A stretch of DNA of 64,000 bases from Evansella sp. AB-P1 (lineage in GTDB: Bacteria; Bacillota; Bacilli; Bacillales; Salisediminibacteriaceae), in NCBI RefSeq assembly GCF_029688925.1, contig NZ_JARUKY010000003.1:1-64000 (forward strand). Reading direction: 5' to 3'. Below the pieces are notes generated by a model. It did not search any database and was not told the origin of the DNA. It saw only the letters and a list, made by a program, of their open reading frames with translations. Every line of letters starts with the position of its first letter. The first letter of the stretch is position 1. The translations under genes and the position numbers were made by a program. This document shows positions 36,651-47,962 of this stretch, piece by piece.

Positions 36651-37405
36651 CGTATTTCCAGCCCCTTTTCCTTCAAATACCCCTTCACTTCTTCTACGGA
36701 CGTTTCTTTATAATGAAAGATAGACGCTGCTAAGGCTGCATCTGCTAATCCATCGACAAAAGCATCGTAGAAATGTTCACTTGACCCGGCACCACCTGAA
36801 GCGATAACGGGTACAGATACTGCTTCGCTTACTGCCTTCGTCAACGAGACGTGAAAGCCTGATTTTTCTCCATCTTGATCCATGCTCGTTAACAATATCT
36901 CTCCAGCACCAAGCTCCACTGCTTCCTTCACCCAAGCCACAACTTCTCGTTCCGTTGCTCGACGGCCACCATGAGTATATACTCGCCATGAGCCAAGTTC
37001 TTCGTCCCACTTTGCATCTACAGCTAACACAATGCACTGAGATCCGAAAAAGTCTGCTCCTTCTTTAATTAATTCGGGGCGAAGTACAGCAGCTGTATTG
37101 ACGGACACTTTATCTGCCCCAGCTCGGAGGATCCGCTTCATATCCTCTAGCGTATTAATTCCACCACCAACCGTAAATGGGATCGCTAGCTTTCCAGCAA
37201 CTTGCTCTACCACATCTACCATCGTTTCTCGACCTTCGTGAGAGGCAGAGATATCAAGAAACACCAACTCATCAGCACCTTGCTCATCATAAAACTTAGC
37301 TAGCTCTACAGGATCTCCTGCATCACGAAGGTTAACGAATTGAACCCCTTTTACGACCCGTCCTTCTTTTACATCAAGACACGGTATAATTCGTTTCGTA
37401 AGCAT
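36647..37405 (-). CDS. hisF: Imidazole glycerol phosphate synthase, cyclase subunit
   Basis: Beta/alpha barrel that, with HisH, makes imidazole glycerol phosphate and AICAR. 252 residues: [15 protein letters not shown] with the catalytic Asp11, [13 protein letters not shown], and the second catalytic Asp in [12 protein letters not shown]. Start and stop codons touch or overlap those of hisA and hisI. Confidence 0.98.
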   Translation of the reverse strand: MLTKRIIPCLDVKEGRVVKGVQFVNLRDAGDPVELAKFYDEQGADELVFLDISASHEGRETMVDVVEQVAGKLAIPFTVGGGINTLEDMKRILRAGADKVSVNTAAVLRPELIKEGADFFGSQCIVLAVDAKWDEELGSWRVYTHGGRRATEREVVAWVKEAVELGAGEILLTSMDQDGEKSGFHVSLTKAVSEAVSVPVIASGGAGSSEHFYDAFVDGLADAALAASIFHYKETSVEEVKGYLKEKGLEIR

Positions 37406-38136
37406 TACTTGGACACCTCCAATAAAGCTTCTTCAAGAGATATGCGACCTGTGTATAACGCTTTTCCGATGATAGCTCCTTCTATGCCGTCATTGGATCG
37501 TGCCAGAAGATCTTGAACATCTTTCATCTCGGACATGCCACCTGAAGCAATCACTTGTTTTCCAGTAACCCGGCCAAGGTTGGCTATCGCCTCTACGTTT
37601 GGTCCTGAAAGCATCCCGTCTCTTGAAATATCCGTCATAATAAATGTTTCTGCCCCATATTGCACTAATTCTGTGGCAAGTTCCTCAGCCTTCACTTCAG
37701 ATGTCTGCAGCCAACCGTGTGTAGCTACATAGCCGTCACGGGCATCGATTCCAATAGCAACACGTTGCCCACCGTATGTACGAAGCATTTCCTTTACAAA
37801 CTCTGGATCAGATATTGCGGAGCTTCCGAGTATGACACGACTTACGCCGGAATCTAAATATTTGGCTACAGACTCACGTGTACGAATGCCTCCACCTATT
37901 TGCACCTTCGCATCTAGTTTTTGGGCTGTTTGGAGCACTACCTCATGATTGACTGGTTCCCCTTTTTTTGCTCCATCAAGGTCTACCATGTGAATCCATT
38001 GTGCTCCTTTTTCTACAAAGCTTTTTGCCATTTCAAAAGGAGAATCTCCATAAACAGTTTCCTTATCGTAGTCTCCTTGGAGCAGGCGGACACATTTCCC
38101 ACCTCGAATATCTATTGCTGGATAAATTGTAAACAT
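37405..38136 (-). CDS. hisA: ProFAR isomerase HisA
   Basis: Beta/alpha barrel isomerase for step 4 of histidine synthesis, related to HisF by ancient duplication. 243 residues: [15 protein letters not shown] with catalytic Asp8, QIGGGIRT, and the second Asp in [14 protein letters not shown]. It shares one base with hisH and hisF at its ends. Confidence 0.98.
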   Translation of the reverse strand: MFTIYPAIDIRGGKCVRLLQGDYDKETVYGDSPFEMAKSFVEKGAQWIHMVDLDGAKKGEPVNHEVVLQTAQKLDAKVQIGGGIRTRESVAKYLDSGVSRVILGSSAISDPEFVKEMLRTYGGQRVAIGIDARDGYVATHGWLQTSEVKAEELATELVQYGAETFIMTDISRDGMLSGPNVEAIANLGRVTGKQVIASGGMSEMKDVQDLLARSNDGIEGAIIGKALYTGRISLEEALLEVSK

Positions 38137-38780
38137 TACTTTGCCACCTCCTGGTCAACCTCAACTACATTTGCAAAATTACGGAGCATTTGCATGCCTA
38201 GGACACTGCTTTTTTCCGGATGAAACTGGGTCCCCCATACGTTGTTTCGCCCCACAACTGCCGGAACGAGCTGGTCCCCGTACTCCGTTGAAGCTACTAG
38301 AACACTTTCTGCTGCGTTTACCACATAGGAATGAACGAAGTAGACGTGCCCTGTAGGTACCTCCTGTAAAATTGGGTGATCCGGCTGTTGAAACTTGAGT
38401 CGGTTCCAGCCCATATGAGGCACTTTGTATGCTTGACCTGTTGATGTTTTTCCAGGAAAACGAACAACATGTCCTGGAAGTAAGGAAAGCCCTGTCGTTG
38501 GACCATTTTCTTCACTTTCTTCAAATAGGAGTTGCATCCCTAAACAAATTCCGAGGAGAGGACGGCCTGTTTCAGCCCAATCCCTTAAAAATGTATCGAG
38601 ACCTCTATCCTTCAGTTCTCTCATGCCATCGCGGAAAGATCCTACACCAGGAAGAATGATTTTCGATGCCTTTTCAAGTTCCTCTATTTTTTCAGAAACA
38701 AAAGGGGAATGACCGATTCTTTCAAGGCCTTTCGTAACACTGTGAAGGTTTCCCATTCCATAATCTACGATTCCAATCAT
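38136..38780 (-). CDS. hisH: Imidazole glycerol phosphate synthase, glutaminase subunit
   Basis: Class I glutamine amidotransferase that feeds ammonia into HisF. 214 residues with [19 protein letters not shown], the nucleophile in [11 protein letters not shown] and the His-Glu pair in GTQFHPEKS. The ATG at 38780 follows GAAAGGAAG by six bases; the longer open frame to 38951 is just the shadow of hisB. Overlaps hisB by four bases. Confidence 0.97.
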   Translation of the reverse strand: MIGIVDYGMGNLHSVTKGLERIGHSPFVSEKIEELEKASKIILPGVGSFRDGMRELKDRGLDTFLRDWAETGRPLLGICLGMQLLFEESEENGPTTGLSLLPGHVVRFPGKTSTGQAYKVPHMGWNRLKFQQPDHPILQEVPTGHVYFVHSYVVNAAESVLVASTEYGDQLVPAVVGRNNVWGTQFHPEKSSVLGMQMLRNFANVVEVDQEVAK

Positions 38781-39373
38781 GTTAAACTTCCTTTCGTTGA
38801 CGGCACTCCTGTTACACGTGGGTCTAGCTGTGTGGCATCGTCCAAAGCTCGACCAAGTGCTTTGAAAATCGCTTCGATAATATGGTGTGTATTGTGGCCG
38901 TAATGCACGATAACATGAAGGTTCATTCTTGCCTCCAGTGCCAGCTTCCAAAGAAATTCGTGCACAAGCTCTGTGTCAAATGTGCCTACTTTTTGTGCAG
39001 GAAGCTCTCCTCGAAATTCAAGGTGTGGACGGTTACTGAGGTCCACAACAACTTGGGCCAGGGCCTCATCCATTGGTACGAACGCATTTCCGTAACGTCG
39101 GATTCCTTTCTTGTCTCCAAGAGCTTGCTTCAAAGCTTCACCTAATACGATTCCAACGTCCTCTGTGGTGTGGTGATCATCAATTTCCACGTCACCTTTA
39201 GCGACAATTTTGGCATCAAATAGCCCGTGCTTCGTAAACAGGTCGAGCATATGAGTCATGAAAGGTACGTCTGTATCTAACTCTGCTTTTCCTGTCCCAT
39301 CTACATTAAAAGTCACTGCAATATTCGTTTCGTTTGTCTTTCTCTCAATTGTAGCCTCACGCTTATTTCCCAT
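38777..39373 (-). CDS. hisB: Imidazoleglycerol-phosphate dehydratase
   Basis: Mn-dependent dehydratase of step 6. 198 residues with the paired metal-binding motifs [12 protein letters not shown] and [11 protein letters not shown], and [20 protein letters not shown]. The ATG at 39373 follows GGAGG by six bases. The frame runs on to 39421 but that part lies in a palindromic repeat. Unlike all its operon neighbours it is separated from the gene before it (hisD) by 126 bases. Confidence 0.97.
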   Translation of the reverse strand: MGNKREATIERKTNETNIAVTFNVDGTGKAELDTDVPFMTHMLDLFTKHGLFDAKIVAKGDVEIDDHHTTEDVGIVLGEALKQALGDKKGIRRYGNAFVPMDEALAQVVVDLSNRPHLEFRGELPAQKVGTFDTELVHEFLWKLALEARMNLHVIVHYGHNTHHIIEAIFKALGRALDDATQLDPRVTGVPSTKGSLT

Positions 39374-39388
39374 TCTCTTCCTCCATTC

Positions 39389-39490
39389 TGTCACAGAATG
39401 TTCAGGGACCTGTTCCCGCACAATTTCCTGACATTTTCGTGAAAGTTCAGAAAATGTTCAGGGACATGGTTCGTGGCATTTTTGTGACAT
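39389..39490. repeat. Two palindromic repeats inside the his operon
   Basis: Two copies of a ~45-bp element with ends TGTCACA.../...TGACA and a centre built on GTTCAGGGAC and TTCCCGCACAATTT. The first spans about 39389-39433, the second about 39446-39490 in imperfect form. They fill the hisD-hisB gap. Related copies are at 42717, 44413, 44467 and 60820. Confidence 0.75.
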
Positions 39491-39499
39491 TGCCTTCAT

Positions 39500-40774
39500 T
39501 TATTTGATTTTTCCTAGTCGGTAATCTACTGCTCTGGCATGAGCTTCTAGTCCTTCTAAACGAGCAAAGGCGGATATTTTTTCCCCATGCTCTTCAATTG
39601 CTTTTTGGCTATAGGATATAATGCTTGATTTTTTCGTAAAATCCTCCACATTTAAAGGACTTGAAAAGCGACTCGTCCCATTCGTTGGGAGTACATGGTT
39701 GGGACCTGCAAAATAATCTCCAACAGGCTCTGTGCTATATTTCCCTAGAAATATTGCTCCAGCATGACGAATCATTGGTAATACTAACCAAGGATCCTCC
39801 ACTGCTATCTCTAGATGCTCTGGTGCTAATTCATTTACTGCATCCACTGCCTCATCTAAAGTTTTTGCAACATAAATTGCTCCATAATCTCTAACTGATT
39901 CTTCCGCTATATCTCGCTTCGGTAATGTTTCCAGTTGCTTTGTCACTTCTGCTGCAACATTTTCTGCTAACTTCTCATTTGTTGTTACAAACACGGCTGA
40001 GGCCATAGGATCATGTTCTGCTTGAGATAAAAGATCTGCTGCCACTAAAGGTGCTTCAGCTGTATCATCTGCTAATACAACAATTTCACTTGGACCAGCA
40101 ATCATATCAATGGCTACTGTACCAAAAACCTGTTGCTTCGCTAAAGCAACATAAATGTTTCCAGGTCCGACAATTTTATCTACAGGTGCAATCGTTTCAG
40201 TACCATATGCTAAGGCTCCGATGCCTTGTGCACCACCGACCTTATAAATTTCTTTCACTCCAAGCTCCGCTGCTGTTACGAGAACCGTGTCATTTAATGA
40301 TCCGTCCTTTTGAGGTGGGGAAACCATTACGATTCGTTCTACACCGGCAACCTGAGCTGGAACAACATTCATGAGAATCGTGGATGGATATGCTGCACGG
40401 CCTCCTGGAACATACACTCCTACTGCATCTAGCGGTGTCACCTTTTGACCAAGAATTGTTCCATTTGGCTGAGTAGTCATCCATGATTGCTGCACTTGTC
40501 TAGCATGGAAATCACGTATATTGTCCCGCGCCTCGCGAATAATTTGAATTGTTTCGTCACTAACCTTTTTGTATGCAGCCTCAATCTCCTCAGCTGTAAC
40601 AACTAGAGAGTCTAATGATACTTGATCAAACTTTTCCGTATATCTTGCTATAGCTTGATCACCTTCGTTTTTCACAGCATCTACAATTTCACTAACTGCT
40701 TGTCGTTGAGAAGTCGTTCCTTGATCAATGGATCGCTTCAATGATACGTCCTTGGTTAATGGGATAATTTTCAC
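39500..40774 (-). CDS. hisD: Histidinol dehydrogenase
   Basis: Zn-dependent, NAD-linked four-electron oxidation of histidinol to histidine. 424 residues: [57 protein letters not shown] (Zn and catalytic residues), APEHLEI and [12 protein letters not shown]. Overlaps hisG by four bases. Confidence 0.98.
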   Translation of the reverse strand: MKIIPLTKDVSLKRSIDQGTTSQRQAVSEIVDAVKNEGDQAIARYTEKFDQVSLDSLVVTAEEIEAAYKKVSDETIQIIREARDNIRDFHARQVQQSWMTTQPNGTILGQKVTPLDAVGVYVPGGRAAYPSTILMNVVPAQVAGVERIVMVSPPQKDGSLNDTVLVTAAELGVKEIYKVGGAQGIGALAYGTETIAPVDKIVGPGNIYVALAKQQVFGTVAIDMIAGPSEIVVLADDTAEAPLVAADLLSQAEHDPMASAVFVTTNEKLAENVAAEVTKQLETLPKRDIAEESVRDYGAIYVAKTLDEAVDAVNELAPEHLEIAVEDPWLVLPMIRHAGAIFLGKYSTEPVGDYFAGPNHVLPTNGTSRFSSPLNVEDFTKKSSIISYSQKAIEEHGEKISAFARLEGLEAHARAVDYRLGKIK

Positions 40775-41442
40775 GATTCCTCTGAACCTCCTTCAATGAC
40801 AGTAGAGATTCTTTCGACCATATCATCTATTTGGGCGGACTTTGTCCGATAGCTTACTGGATTAACAATAAACCGTGAAGTAATTGGAATCATCGTTTCT
40901 ATCTCCACAAGTCCGTTCTCCTTTAATGTTCGACCAGTGGATACGATGTCTACGATTCGATCAGCTAGCCCAATAATTGGTGCTAATTCGATAGAACCGT
41001 TAAGCTTAATAATTTCTACCTGCTCCCCTTGTTCACGAAAATAGCTGGAGGCTAAATTAGGATACTTAGAGGCAATTTTTGGTGCAATATCTGCCTTCGG
41101 ATTATAGGATGGAAGTGCCGCTACTGCCATATAGCATTCACTTATTTTTAAATCCAAGACTTCATATACATCTCGTTTTTCCTCTATTAAAACATCTTTC
41201 CCCGCAACTCCAACATCTGCCACACCATGCTCTACATAAGTAGGAACATCCATCGGTTTTGCTAAAATAAAGCGCATCCCTGCTTCTGGGGAATCGATAA
41301 TTAGCTTGCGAGATTCATCAAATTCTGGCGGTAAAGGATAGTTTGCTTTCCTTAGAAGGGATACTGCTTCGTCAAAAATCCGTCCCTTTGGCATGGCTAC
41401 AGTAAGTAATTGTTTTTCTCCGGTTGCTTGCCCCTTTGTCAT
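40771..41442 (-). CDS. hisG: ATP phosphoribosyltransferase, short form HisG(S)
   Basis: First committed enzyme of histidine synthesis. At 223 residues it is the short form lacking the C-terminal regulatory domain, so it needs HisZ, whose gene is adjacent. Seen: [28 protein letters not shown] and the PRPP-binding loop [18 protein letters not shown]. Overlaps hisZ by four bases. Confidence 0.97.
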   Translation of the reverse strand: MTKGQATGEKQLLTVAMPKGRIFDEAVSLLRKANYPLPPEFDESRKLIIDSPEAGMRFILAKPMDVPTYVEHGVADVGVAGKDVLIEEKRDVYEVLDLKISECYMAVAALPSYNPKADIAPKIASKYPNLASSYFREQGEQVEIIKLNGSIELAPIIGLADRIVDIVSTGRTLKENGLVEIETMIPITSRFIVNPVSYRTKSAQIDDMVERISTVIEGGSEES

Positions 41443-42629
41443 CGTGCACCACCTCCATTACCGTTAGATCCTACAAAATAAATGACTTCAGAAAACTGTG
41501 CGGAATACGTATCTACATCATTAATTCCTTTAATATCCTGCATAATTACAGTATTGCTATCTTTTCGTAGCTCTTGTGCTTTCTTCATAGCTTCTTTTCG
41601 ACGTTCGTTGCTAAAAATAATACAAACATCGTTTACAATGGACTCCTTTGTTTTTCCAAGGGCTTCTGTTAATCGATCCACGATTAAGGCAAAGCCAGTG
41701 GCAGGCTCAGGATGATTGAATTTCTCCAAAAGATCATCGTAGCGACCTCCGCTTCCCAATGGATAGCCAAGACCTTCGCTATATGCCTCGAAGACCGTTC
41801 CTGTGTAGTAGCTCATGTGCATAACGAGATTGAGATCGATGATTATCTTTTCCGACAAGTCGTATGCATGAAGAACCTCATTGAGCTGATCAAGCTGGTT
41901 TAAGGCATTCTTTGCTTCCTGGCTTTCAACTAATGTTCTAGCTTTTTCAATGACTTCAGGACCACCTTTTAGGCGTAGGAGCTCTTTTAGTCTTCGCTGG
42001 TCAATCGAAGAAAGAGGGAGTGCTTCTACTTCTTTTCGGAATCCTACATAATTTTTTTCATATAAATAACGACGGAATACGTCCACACGCGTTTCATTTC
42101 CTAAGATTTCATAGAGGAAAGCATTAACAAAGCCAATGTGTCCAATGGCCATTTGGTAGTTTTCTAGACCTGCCTTTTCTAATGAGGACATCATTAAGGC
42201 AATTACTTCTCCATCGGCACTATTAGATCTGTCCCCTATTAGCTCCACACCGATTTGCTCAAACTCTGCTGACTTTCCACCTTCCCGCTGTTGGGAACGG
42301 AAAACGGGTGCATCATAGGTAAGGCGTAACGGCCGTTCTGCCGAGCTCATTGTTGATGCTGCAATTCTAGCAATTGGTGCAGTCATATCTGGACGAAGCA
42401 CCAACGTATTTCCCTCTTGATCTAATAGCTTAAATAGCTGTTGATCTAAGATGGCTGATGCTGCGCCAATCGTTTCATAAAATTCTAAAGTAGGTGTTTC
42501 AATCGTCGAGTATCCCCATTGGCTTACTTCCTTTGCAATGGCATCTCTCACCTGTCTTTTAAGCTCATATAGCTCAGGAAGCGTATCCTTCATCCCAACA
42601 GGTTTCTCAAACATAAACAACTTCGTCAT
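41439..42629 (-). CDS. hisZ: ATP phosphoribosyltransferase regulatory subunit HisZ
   Basis: Histidyl-tRNA-synthetase paralogue that activates short HisG and mediates feedback by histidine. 396 residues. Class II synthetase motif 2 region ([17 protein letters not shown]) and motif 3-like [13 protein letters not shown] are present, but there is no complete anticodon-binding domain, as expected. ATG at 42629 follows GAGGTGG. First gene of the operon. I found no T-box leader in the upstream 400 bases. Confidence 0.95.
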   Translation of the reverse strand: MTKLFMFEKPVGMKDTLPELYELKRQVRDAIAKEVSQWGYSTIETPTLEFYETIGAASAILDQQLFKLLDQEGNTLVLRPDMTAPIARIAASTMSSAERPLRLTYDAPVFRSQQREGGKSAEFEQIGVELIGDRSNSADGEVIALMMSSLEKAGLENYQMAIGHIGFVNAFLYEILGNETRVDVFRRYLYEKNYVGFRKEVEALPLSSIDQRRLKELLRLKGGPEVIEKARTLVESQEAKNALNQLDQLNEVLHAYDLSEKIIIDLNLVMHMSYYTGTVFEAYSEGLGYPLGSGGRYDDLLEKFNHPEPATGFALIVDRLTEALGKTKESIVNDVCIIFSNERRKEAMKKAQELRKDSNTVIMQDIKGINDVDTYSAQFSEVIYFVGSNGNGGGAR

Positions 42630-42654
42630 CCACTCCACCTCATTCTCCATTTTC

Positions 42655-42750
42655 ACAGTTTCTTCACAGACATGGTTACTGAACATTTGGTGAATGTTTT
42701 TATCTATTCACATTCCTGTCACTAACCAGGTTCCGTACAATTTTGTGACA
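42655..42750. repeat. Palindromic repeat upstream of hisZ
   Basis: TGTCACTAACCAGG...TTTTGTGACA (42717-42750) plus a degenerate half copy (about 42661-42696, CATGGTTACTGAACATTTGG). Same family as the his-operon copies. The remaining gap to 43095 is A/T-rich, holds the his promoter region, and shows no gene. Confidence 0.65.
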
Positions 42751-43095
42751 TTTTTTGATTTGGTTCTCGTTATATTTTGTTTAATTATTATTTCTTTATT
42801 GTACTTGTATTAAAGGAATGAATATCTTTGAACTAATCATCAAAACGTAGTGTTACTTTAGTTCGCTAATGTGATAACGAAATAAAGATTTAATTAGTAG
42901 TCTACATTGCTTTCCTAATGCCGTCAACCATTAATACTTACTTTACACTAAATTAGGCGTCAATAATAATAAATTTAGTTGGAATGTTTTAAATTCACAG
43001 ACTTCTAAGGATGAGCTATGTTAAAGAGCTGTGTTTGATCTTTAAGAACTTGTTTTCTGCATGAGTGGGAGACTTCTTGCTGGATTACATTAATA

Positions 43096-43140
43096 AAAGA
43101 AAACTCCAATGAGGCATGTATTTTATGCCTCATTGGAGCT
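43096..43140 (-). terminator. Terminator overlapping the end of yvoF
   Basis: ACTCCAATGAGGCAT (43103-43117) pairs with ATGCCTCATTGGAGC (43125-43139), followed by TTTTCTTTT on the minus strand. The stem overlaps the last codons of the acetyltransferase gene. Confidence 0.85.
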
Positions 43141-43653
43141 CATCTCATTTTGTTCTTCTGATTCTCTTTCCTCTTTCGTTTTAATCATTTTCATGGGATT
43201 TCCACCAACAAATGCTCCAGGAGGTACATCCTTATGAACGAGAGTACCTGCAGATACAATGGCACCATCGCCAATTTCAACACCTGGAAGAATAGTAGAA
43301 TTGGCTCCTACCATGACATTACTTCCTATACGAACCTCACCTAATCTGTATTCCTTAATTAAATATTCATGAGCAAGTATCGTTGTATTATAGCCAATGA
43401 CAGAATTACGTCCAATTTTTATTTTTTCAGGAAACATAATGTCCATCATAACCATAAGGGCTACGGCTGCTTGATCCCCTACATCCATTCGTAAAAAAGT
43501 ACGATACAACCAGTTTTTCATATTTAAAAATGGTGTGTACCTTGCTAGTTGGATGACAATAAAGTTTTTTACAACCTTCCAGAAGGAAACGGTCTTATAA
43601 ATTTGCCATAGAGAGTTCGCTTCTTGCACTGGATAACGTGTCGTCCGTCTCAT
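43123..43653 (-). CDS. yvoF: Left-handed beta-helix acetyltransferase YvoF
   Basis: Hexapeptide-repeat O-acetyltransferase of 176 residues; acceptor unknown. After a helical N terminus, hexapeptide turns are visible: IKIGRNSVIGYNTTILAHE, VRIGSNVMVGANSTILPGVE and IGDGAIVSAGTLVHKDVPPG, ending with the usual GGNPMK. It lies 36 bases after ppaX, as in the B. subtilis hprK-lgt-yvoD-ppaX-yvoF cluster, which is linked to HprK function. Confidence 0.92.
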   Translation of the reverse strand: MRRTTRYPVQEANSLWQIYKTVSFWKVVKNFIVIQLARYTPFLNMKNWLYRTFLRMDVGDQAAVALMVMMDIMFPEKIKIGRNSVIGYNTTILAHEYLIKEYRLGEVRIGSNVMVGANSTILPGVEIGDGAIVSAGTLVHKDVPPGAFVGGNPMKMIKTKEERESEEQNEMSSNEA

Positions 43654-43689
43654 TGTGCATTCCTCACTTCCGTATGTACCATCTTCAGA

Positions 43690-44379
43690 TTAATTTTTCT
43701 TTACATGTAGGTAGTCTAATAGTTCTGTCATCGTTTCTAGCATAATATCAGGCTCAAAGGAGTTTAACTGTTCTCGTCCTTGAATGCTCCACGCTACCCC
43801 TGCTGTTTTTGTCCCTGCATTTTTCCCACCTAATATATCATGCTTGCTATCTCCAACCATCAAGGTAGTTGTTGGATCTGCCCCTAATGCTTCCATTGCT
43901 TTGTTTAGCGGCTCTGGATCAGGCTTGTAATTGATAACGTCATCTAATGCAATGACAACATCAAAATACTTGTCTAAGCCCATGAGCTCCATTCCTTTTA
44001 CCGCTGTATCACGCCGTTTCGTAGTTACGATTGCCATCTTATACTTTTCCTTATGAAGTGCTTCAATTGTTTCAACTACTCCCTCATATTCACTGATTAA
44101 TTCATCGTGCTTTGCATGGTTAAAAGTCCGATAGGTGTTCGTCATTTCCTCTACTTTTTCAGGATCAAGACGATGGAAGGTTTCTGATAGTGGTGGACCA
44201 ATAAAAGAAATCACATCTTCTCGCTTGTATTTGTTTGGATAGTAAGTATCCATCGTATGTAAAAAAGAAGCAATGATTAAGTCAATCGTATTAATTAATG
44301 TTCCATCTAAGTCAAATAAAATCGTGTCAATAGCCTTTAAATCAACATGCTGTGACGTTGTATTTTTTTCTGTAGACAT
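43690..44379 (-). CDS. ppaX: Pyrophosphatase PpaX (HAD family)
   Basis: HAD-type hydrolase that removes pyrophosphate produced when HprK dephosphorylates P-Ser-HPr. About 229 residues: motif I FDLDGTLINT with the nucleophile Asp, motif II VTTKRRDT, motif III around KPDPEPLNKAMEALG and motif IV MVGDSKHDILGGKNAG. The ATG at 44379 is preferred although AAGGAG is 12 bases away. Context with hprK supports the assignment. Confidence 0.93.
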   Translation of the reverse strand: MSTEKNTTSQHVDLKAIDTILFDLDGTLINTIDLIIASFLHTMDTYYPNKYKREDVISFIGPPLSETFHRLDPEKVEEMTNTYRTFNHAKHDELISEYEGVVETIEALHKEKYKMAIVTTKRRDTAVKGMELMGLDKYFDVVIALDDVINYKPDPEPLNKAMEALGADPTTTLMVGDSKHDILGGKNAGTKTAGVAWSIQGREQLNSFEPDIMLETMTELLDYLHVKKN

Positions 44380-44412
44380 ACTGTAACAACACTCCTTAAC
44401 GAAAATAAATTT

Positions 44413-44505
44413 TGTCATAAAATTGTGCGGGACATGGTCTCTGAACTTTTGGTGACCTTTTATGTTTGTTCATAAATTTGTACGAAACCATGTCCCTGAA
44501 CATTT
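44413..44505. repeat. Two palindromic repeats between ppaX and yvoD
   Basis: Copies of the same family as in the his operon: TGTCATAAAATTGTGCGGGA...GGTGACC (44413-44455) and TGTTCATAAATTTGTACGAA...CCCTGAACATTTTT (44467-44505). The second ends exactly at the yvoD stop codon. Confidence 0.7.
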
Positions 44506-45468
44506 TTACCCTGTTCCTTTGATTTCTTCTGTTTCTTCTTTATTGGCTTCTTTTTTCTCGATTCTGTTCCATATGAAGGCTACAGTTATGGTTAAGAGAA
44601 TGGCAGTGATTAGTCGAATGAGTAATAATGGCCATAATGGAATACCTAATGGAGCAAATAGTAACGTATCTTCTACGACAGCGTGACAGGCTACTAAGAA
44701 TATCATTACTAAGTAAACATCTTTTTTCCGTACTCCATCCTCCTTTACTGCTTGAATCATCACACCAGCTCCATAGGCTAAACCAAATACGAGACCAGCT
44801 GCTAAGGTAGTTGAAGTATTTTCTCTAATTCCTAACACTTTTGTAAATGGAGACATCCATCTTGAAAAGACTTCAAGCCATCTCAAATCCTTCATAATCT
44901 GTATAAATACCATTATCGGAATAACAATCAAGGCAAGCTGAAAAATTCCTAATAAGGCACTTTCTATACCTTGATAGACGATGGCACCAAAACCTGATAC
45001 AGTTTCCTGACCACTTGATGAAGGAACTAAGCCATATTTCGCTTGCTCTCCTCCACCTTGCCATGTCACATTAATTAGCCATGCGGAAAATAATGCCAAG
45101 CCAATGCGCACGACTAAAACAATCCAAATTTTAACCCCAACCTGCTTTGCTACAGCAGATTCTACAAATAAATTATGAGAAAATGATAGCATTACCGCGA
45201 GAATAAAAACTTCCTTCACCGTGAGATCCATCGTGAGAATAGCACCGATAGCTGCGTATAAATTCAAGACGTTCCCTAAAACGAGAGGAATAGCAGCTTC
45301 CCCTGTTAACCCAATATACCCCATTAAAGGGGATAGTATCCTCGTTAGCCAGTCCATGACAGGGGTATGGCTTAGGATGGTTACGATTAGTGTAATTGGA
45401 AAGATGATTTTTCCTAATGTCCAGGTAGTTTGAAGGCCTACCTTTAACCCTGCCTTTAATGTTTTCAT
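44506..45468 (-). CDS. yvoD: Nucleoside-recognition-domain membrane protein YvoD
   Basis: Integral membrane protein of 320 residues with about seven to eight hydrophobic helices and two copies of the nucleoside recognition (Gate) domain, e.g. GLQTTWTLGKIIFPITLIVT and GIESALLGIFQLALIVIPIM. Substrate unknown; the family is thought to form gates or transporters. ATG at 45468 follows GGAGGAG. Neighbours lgt and ppaX as in B. subtilis. Confidence 0.9.
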   Translation of the reverse strand: MKTLKAGLKVGLQTTWTLGKIIFPITLIVTILSHTPVMDWLTRILSPLMGYIGLTGEAAIPLVLGNVLNLYAAIGAILTMDLTVKEVFILAVMLSFSHNLFVESAVAKQVGVKIWIVLVVRIGLALFSAWLINVTWQGGGEQAKYGLVPSSSGQETVSGFGAIVYQGIESALLGIFQLALIVIPIMVFIQIMKDLRWLEVFSRWMSPFTKVLGIRENTSTTLAAGLVFGLAYGAGVMIQAVKEDGVRKKDVYLVMIFLVACHAVVEDTLLFAPLGIPLWPLLLIRLITAILLTITVAFIWNRIEKKEANKEETEEIKGTG

Positions 45469-45687
45469 AAGTATCTCCTCCAAGTTCCCAATACGGACAC
45501 TCACAATTATTTTCAAAGTACCACCACATGCAAGTGAATTTTGCACTATGGAGTATGAAAATTTTCCTTCTAATGGTGTTCACCCGTTACAGGTAACAGC
45601 TTTCACCACAGGCATAAGTGCGACATCTGTTGCATCGTATATTCCTTTTTAAAGGTTCTTCTAAAAACGAATCCTTTCTTAACGTAT

Positions 45688-45734
45688 AAGAAAAAAAAGG
45701 TGGCGTCAAGAACCACATTATTCTAGACGCCACA
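45688..45734 (-). terminator. Terminator after lgt
   Basis: GTGGCGTC (45700-45707) and GACGCCAC (45726-45733) pair perfectly, followed on the minus strand by CTTTTTTTT. It separates lgt from yvoD, so yvoD needs its own promoter or read-through. Confidence 0.82.
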
Positions 45735-45827
45735 ATATATCGTATTTAATTATATTCCTTCTCTTTGAAGATTTCATTAATAGAAGATTGCTACATCCTT
45801 TTGAAAACTATTTAATTCGAAAGGTGG

Positions 45828-46736
45828 CTATTTCTTCTTTTTCTTTTTACCGCTAGATTTTTTCTTTGAGTTTCCAGCAGCACCTTTTTTATTTCCCTTC
45901 GGCGGTTCTTCTTCATCTAAATACCGTTCATTCGCAAGTCCCTTTTTTCTACGGTAAATGATGAGAATAATCCCACCAACGATCGTAATAATAGAGACAA
46001 CTTGTGCTGTTTTTAAAACACCGAAAATGAGTAGATAATCTGTACGTAGTCCTTCTATTACGAAGCGCCCTACCGAATACCAGATGGCATATGTTATAAA
46101 CATCTCGCCTCGACGAAGATTTACACGGCGTAATAGAATAAGAATGATAACCCCTAGTATATTCCACAACGATTCATATAAGAAGGTTGGGGCATAGTAA
46201 GCATAGACGCCACCTTCTTCAATATACATTTGGTTAATGATAAACTCAGGGAGCATCATGTTTTCCAAAAAGCTTCTAGACACTTCGTTTCCATACACTT
46301 CTTGGTTCATAAAATTTCCCCAACGACCAATGGCCTGTCCCAATAGGATACTTGGTGCTGCAATATCCGCAATCTTCCAGAAGGATAAACCTCGTTTTTT
46401 CGCAAATATGTAAGCAACAAGAACAGAAGCAATTAGGGCTCCATGGATGGCAAGTCCACCTTCCCAGATCGCAAATGCCTTTAACGGATTATGGGCGTAA
46501 TGCTCCCAGCGAAAAATAACGTAGTAAAGCCTTGCACCAATGATTGCTGCAGGAACAGCAAAAATAAGTAAGTCTAAAAATAAGTCCTTTGGAAGTCCCC
46601 GTTTCTTCGCTTCGTGGTTCGCTAGTAAATAGGCAAGAACTCCTCCCAAACCAATAATTAAACCGTACCAATAAATGGTGATCGGGCCAAAATCAATAGC
46701 TATAGGGTTCAATGGTTCAACCGTAGCAAGCAACAT
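45828..46736 (-). CDS. lgt: Prolipoprotein diacylglyceryl transferase
   Basis: Membrane enzyme that transfers diacylglycerol from phosphatidylglycerol to the lipobox cysteine, the first step in lipoprotein maturation (for example of the lipoprotein at the start of this window). 302 residues, about seven helices. Signatures: [22 protein letters not shown] and the Lgt motif [13 protein letters not shown] with the essential Arg. The C terminus is an unusual Lys/Ser/Gly-rich cytoplasmic tail ([20 protein letters not shown]). ATG at 46736 follows GAGGTG. Confidence 0.97.
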   Translation of the reverse strand: MLLATVEPLNPIAIDFGPITIYWYGLIIGLGGVLAYLLANHEAKKRGLPKDLFLDLLIFAVPAAIIGARLYYVIFRWEHYAHNPLKAFAIWEGGLAIHGALIASVLVAYIFAKKRGLSFWKIADIAAPSILLGQAIGRWGNFMNQEVYGNEVSRSFLENMMLPEFIINQMYIEEGGVYAYYAPTFLYESLWNILGVIILILLRRVNLRRGEMFITYAIWYSVGRFVIEGLRTDYLLIFGVLKTAQVVSIITIVGGIILIIYRRKKGLANERYLDEEEPPKGNKKGAAGNSKKKSSGKKKKKK

Positions 46737-47020
46737 TGTAAACACCTCACTTTTAAAAAAATCCAAGGGACAGCCTGTGTTATCACTATCCCTTCTTAAC
46801 TTTACCATAGTGTAAAAGAATTGTACGAAAGAAAGCTCAGCCTCCAGAAATGCACCAATTATAATTAAACTGGTGCTGTTCTGTTACACTATGCTGCCCT
46901 TCTTCGTCAGTACAACAGAACTTTCTCCGTATCATGTAGACATTCTCCCATATACTTATGAAGAAACAATGAAGTGTAACTGTTGTAGCTAAAACGTTAA
47001 GATTATATTTTCACTATGCC

Positions 47021-47962
47021 TTATAAAAACTCGTCACGATCCCCTTCATCAATTACATTAGACAGCTGCTCCGTAAACTGCTGCGCTGCGTTTATTCCCA
47101 TGCGTTTTAAACGGAAATTCATTGCTGCCACCTCTATAATGACGGCAATATTTCGTCCTGGACGAACTGGAATCGTCATTTTCGTAATTTCTGTATCAAA
47201 GATCTTAATTTTATCTTCATCTATTCCAAGGCGATCGTATTGTTTTTTCTGATCCCATAATTCTAAATGGATTGATAACACAATACGCTTAAATGGTCGA
47301 ACAGAGCCTGCACCGAACAATGTCATGACGTTAATAATGCCTAATCCGCGAATTTCTAACAAATGACGGATAAGCTCAGGGGCTTGTCCAACTAACACTC
47401 CGTCATGCTCCTGTTTAATTTCAACAGAATCGTCAGCAACGAGACGGTGTCCACGACGAACGAGGTCCAAGGCTGTTTCACTTTTACCGACACCACTTGA
47501 TCCTGTAATGAGCACTCCAATTCCATAAATATCTACCAATACACCATGCATGGCTGTCATTGGTGCTAATTCCCTTTCAAGGTAGGTCGTAAGCAAGGAA
47601 CTTAATCGTGTTGTTGTTAATTGAGAACGCAAAATAGGTACTCCAACTTTACTTGCTGATTCTATTAAAAACTTCGGACAATCTAATCCACGAGATAAAA
47701 CAATCGCTGGAGTATCGTATGTACAGAGTCGTTCAATGCGATCCTTTTTATCAACATCATTTAATTGATTGTAAAAAGAGACTTCCGTTTTTCCTAGTAG
47801 TTGAATACGTTTTGCAGGATAGTAAGTGAAAAAACCAGCCATTTCCATACCAGGACGAGAAAGGTCACTCGTGGTAATGGGCCTAAACGCTACATCCTCT
47901 TCTTTATTTAACAATTCTAAGTCGAACTCTTCCATTAAGTCTTTGGCATTTACTTTCACCAT
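47021..47962 (-). CDS. hprK: HPr kinase/phosphorylase
   Basis: Bifunctional sensor that phosphorylates HPr and Crh at Ser46 when ATP and fructose-1,6-bisphosphate are high and dephosphorylates them with phosphate. 313 residues: Walker A GSSGVGKS (154-161), the preceding catalytic His139 region [17 protein letters not shown], and the C-terminal signature [11 protein letters not shown]. It acts upstream of CcpA, hence of the cre site at the pectate lyase. Followed by lgt after a 284-base gap. Confidence 0.97.
   Translation of the reverse strand: MVKVNAKDLMEEFDLELLNKEEDVAFRPITTSDLSRPGMEMAGFFTYYPAKRIQLLGKTEVSFYNQLNDVDKKDRIERLCTYDTPAIVLSRGLDCPKFLIESASKVGVPILRSQLTTTRLSSLLTTYLERELAPMTAMHGVLVDIYGIGVLITGSSGVGKSETALDLVRRGHRLVADDSVEIKQEHDGVLVGQAPELIRHLLEIRGLGIINVMTLFGAGSVRPFKRIVLSIHLELWDQKKQYDRLGIDEDKIKIFDTEITKMTIPVRPGRNIAVIIEVAAMNFRLKRMGINAAQQFTEQLSNVIDEGDRDEFL

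Noticed and set aside
42630-43095. T-box or other riboswitch before the his operon
   Set aside because: I looked for the T-box core (AGGGTGG..ACCGCG) on the coding strand and found none; only palindromic repeats are visible.
46845-46885. Hairpin GCACCA/TGGTGC after hprK as a terminator
   Set aside because: The stem is fair, but no T-run follows on the minus strand.
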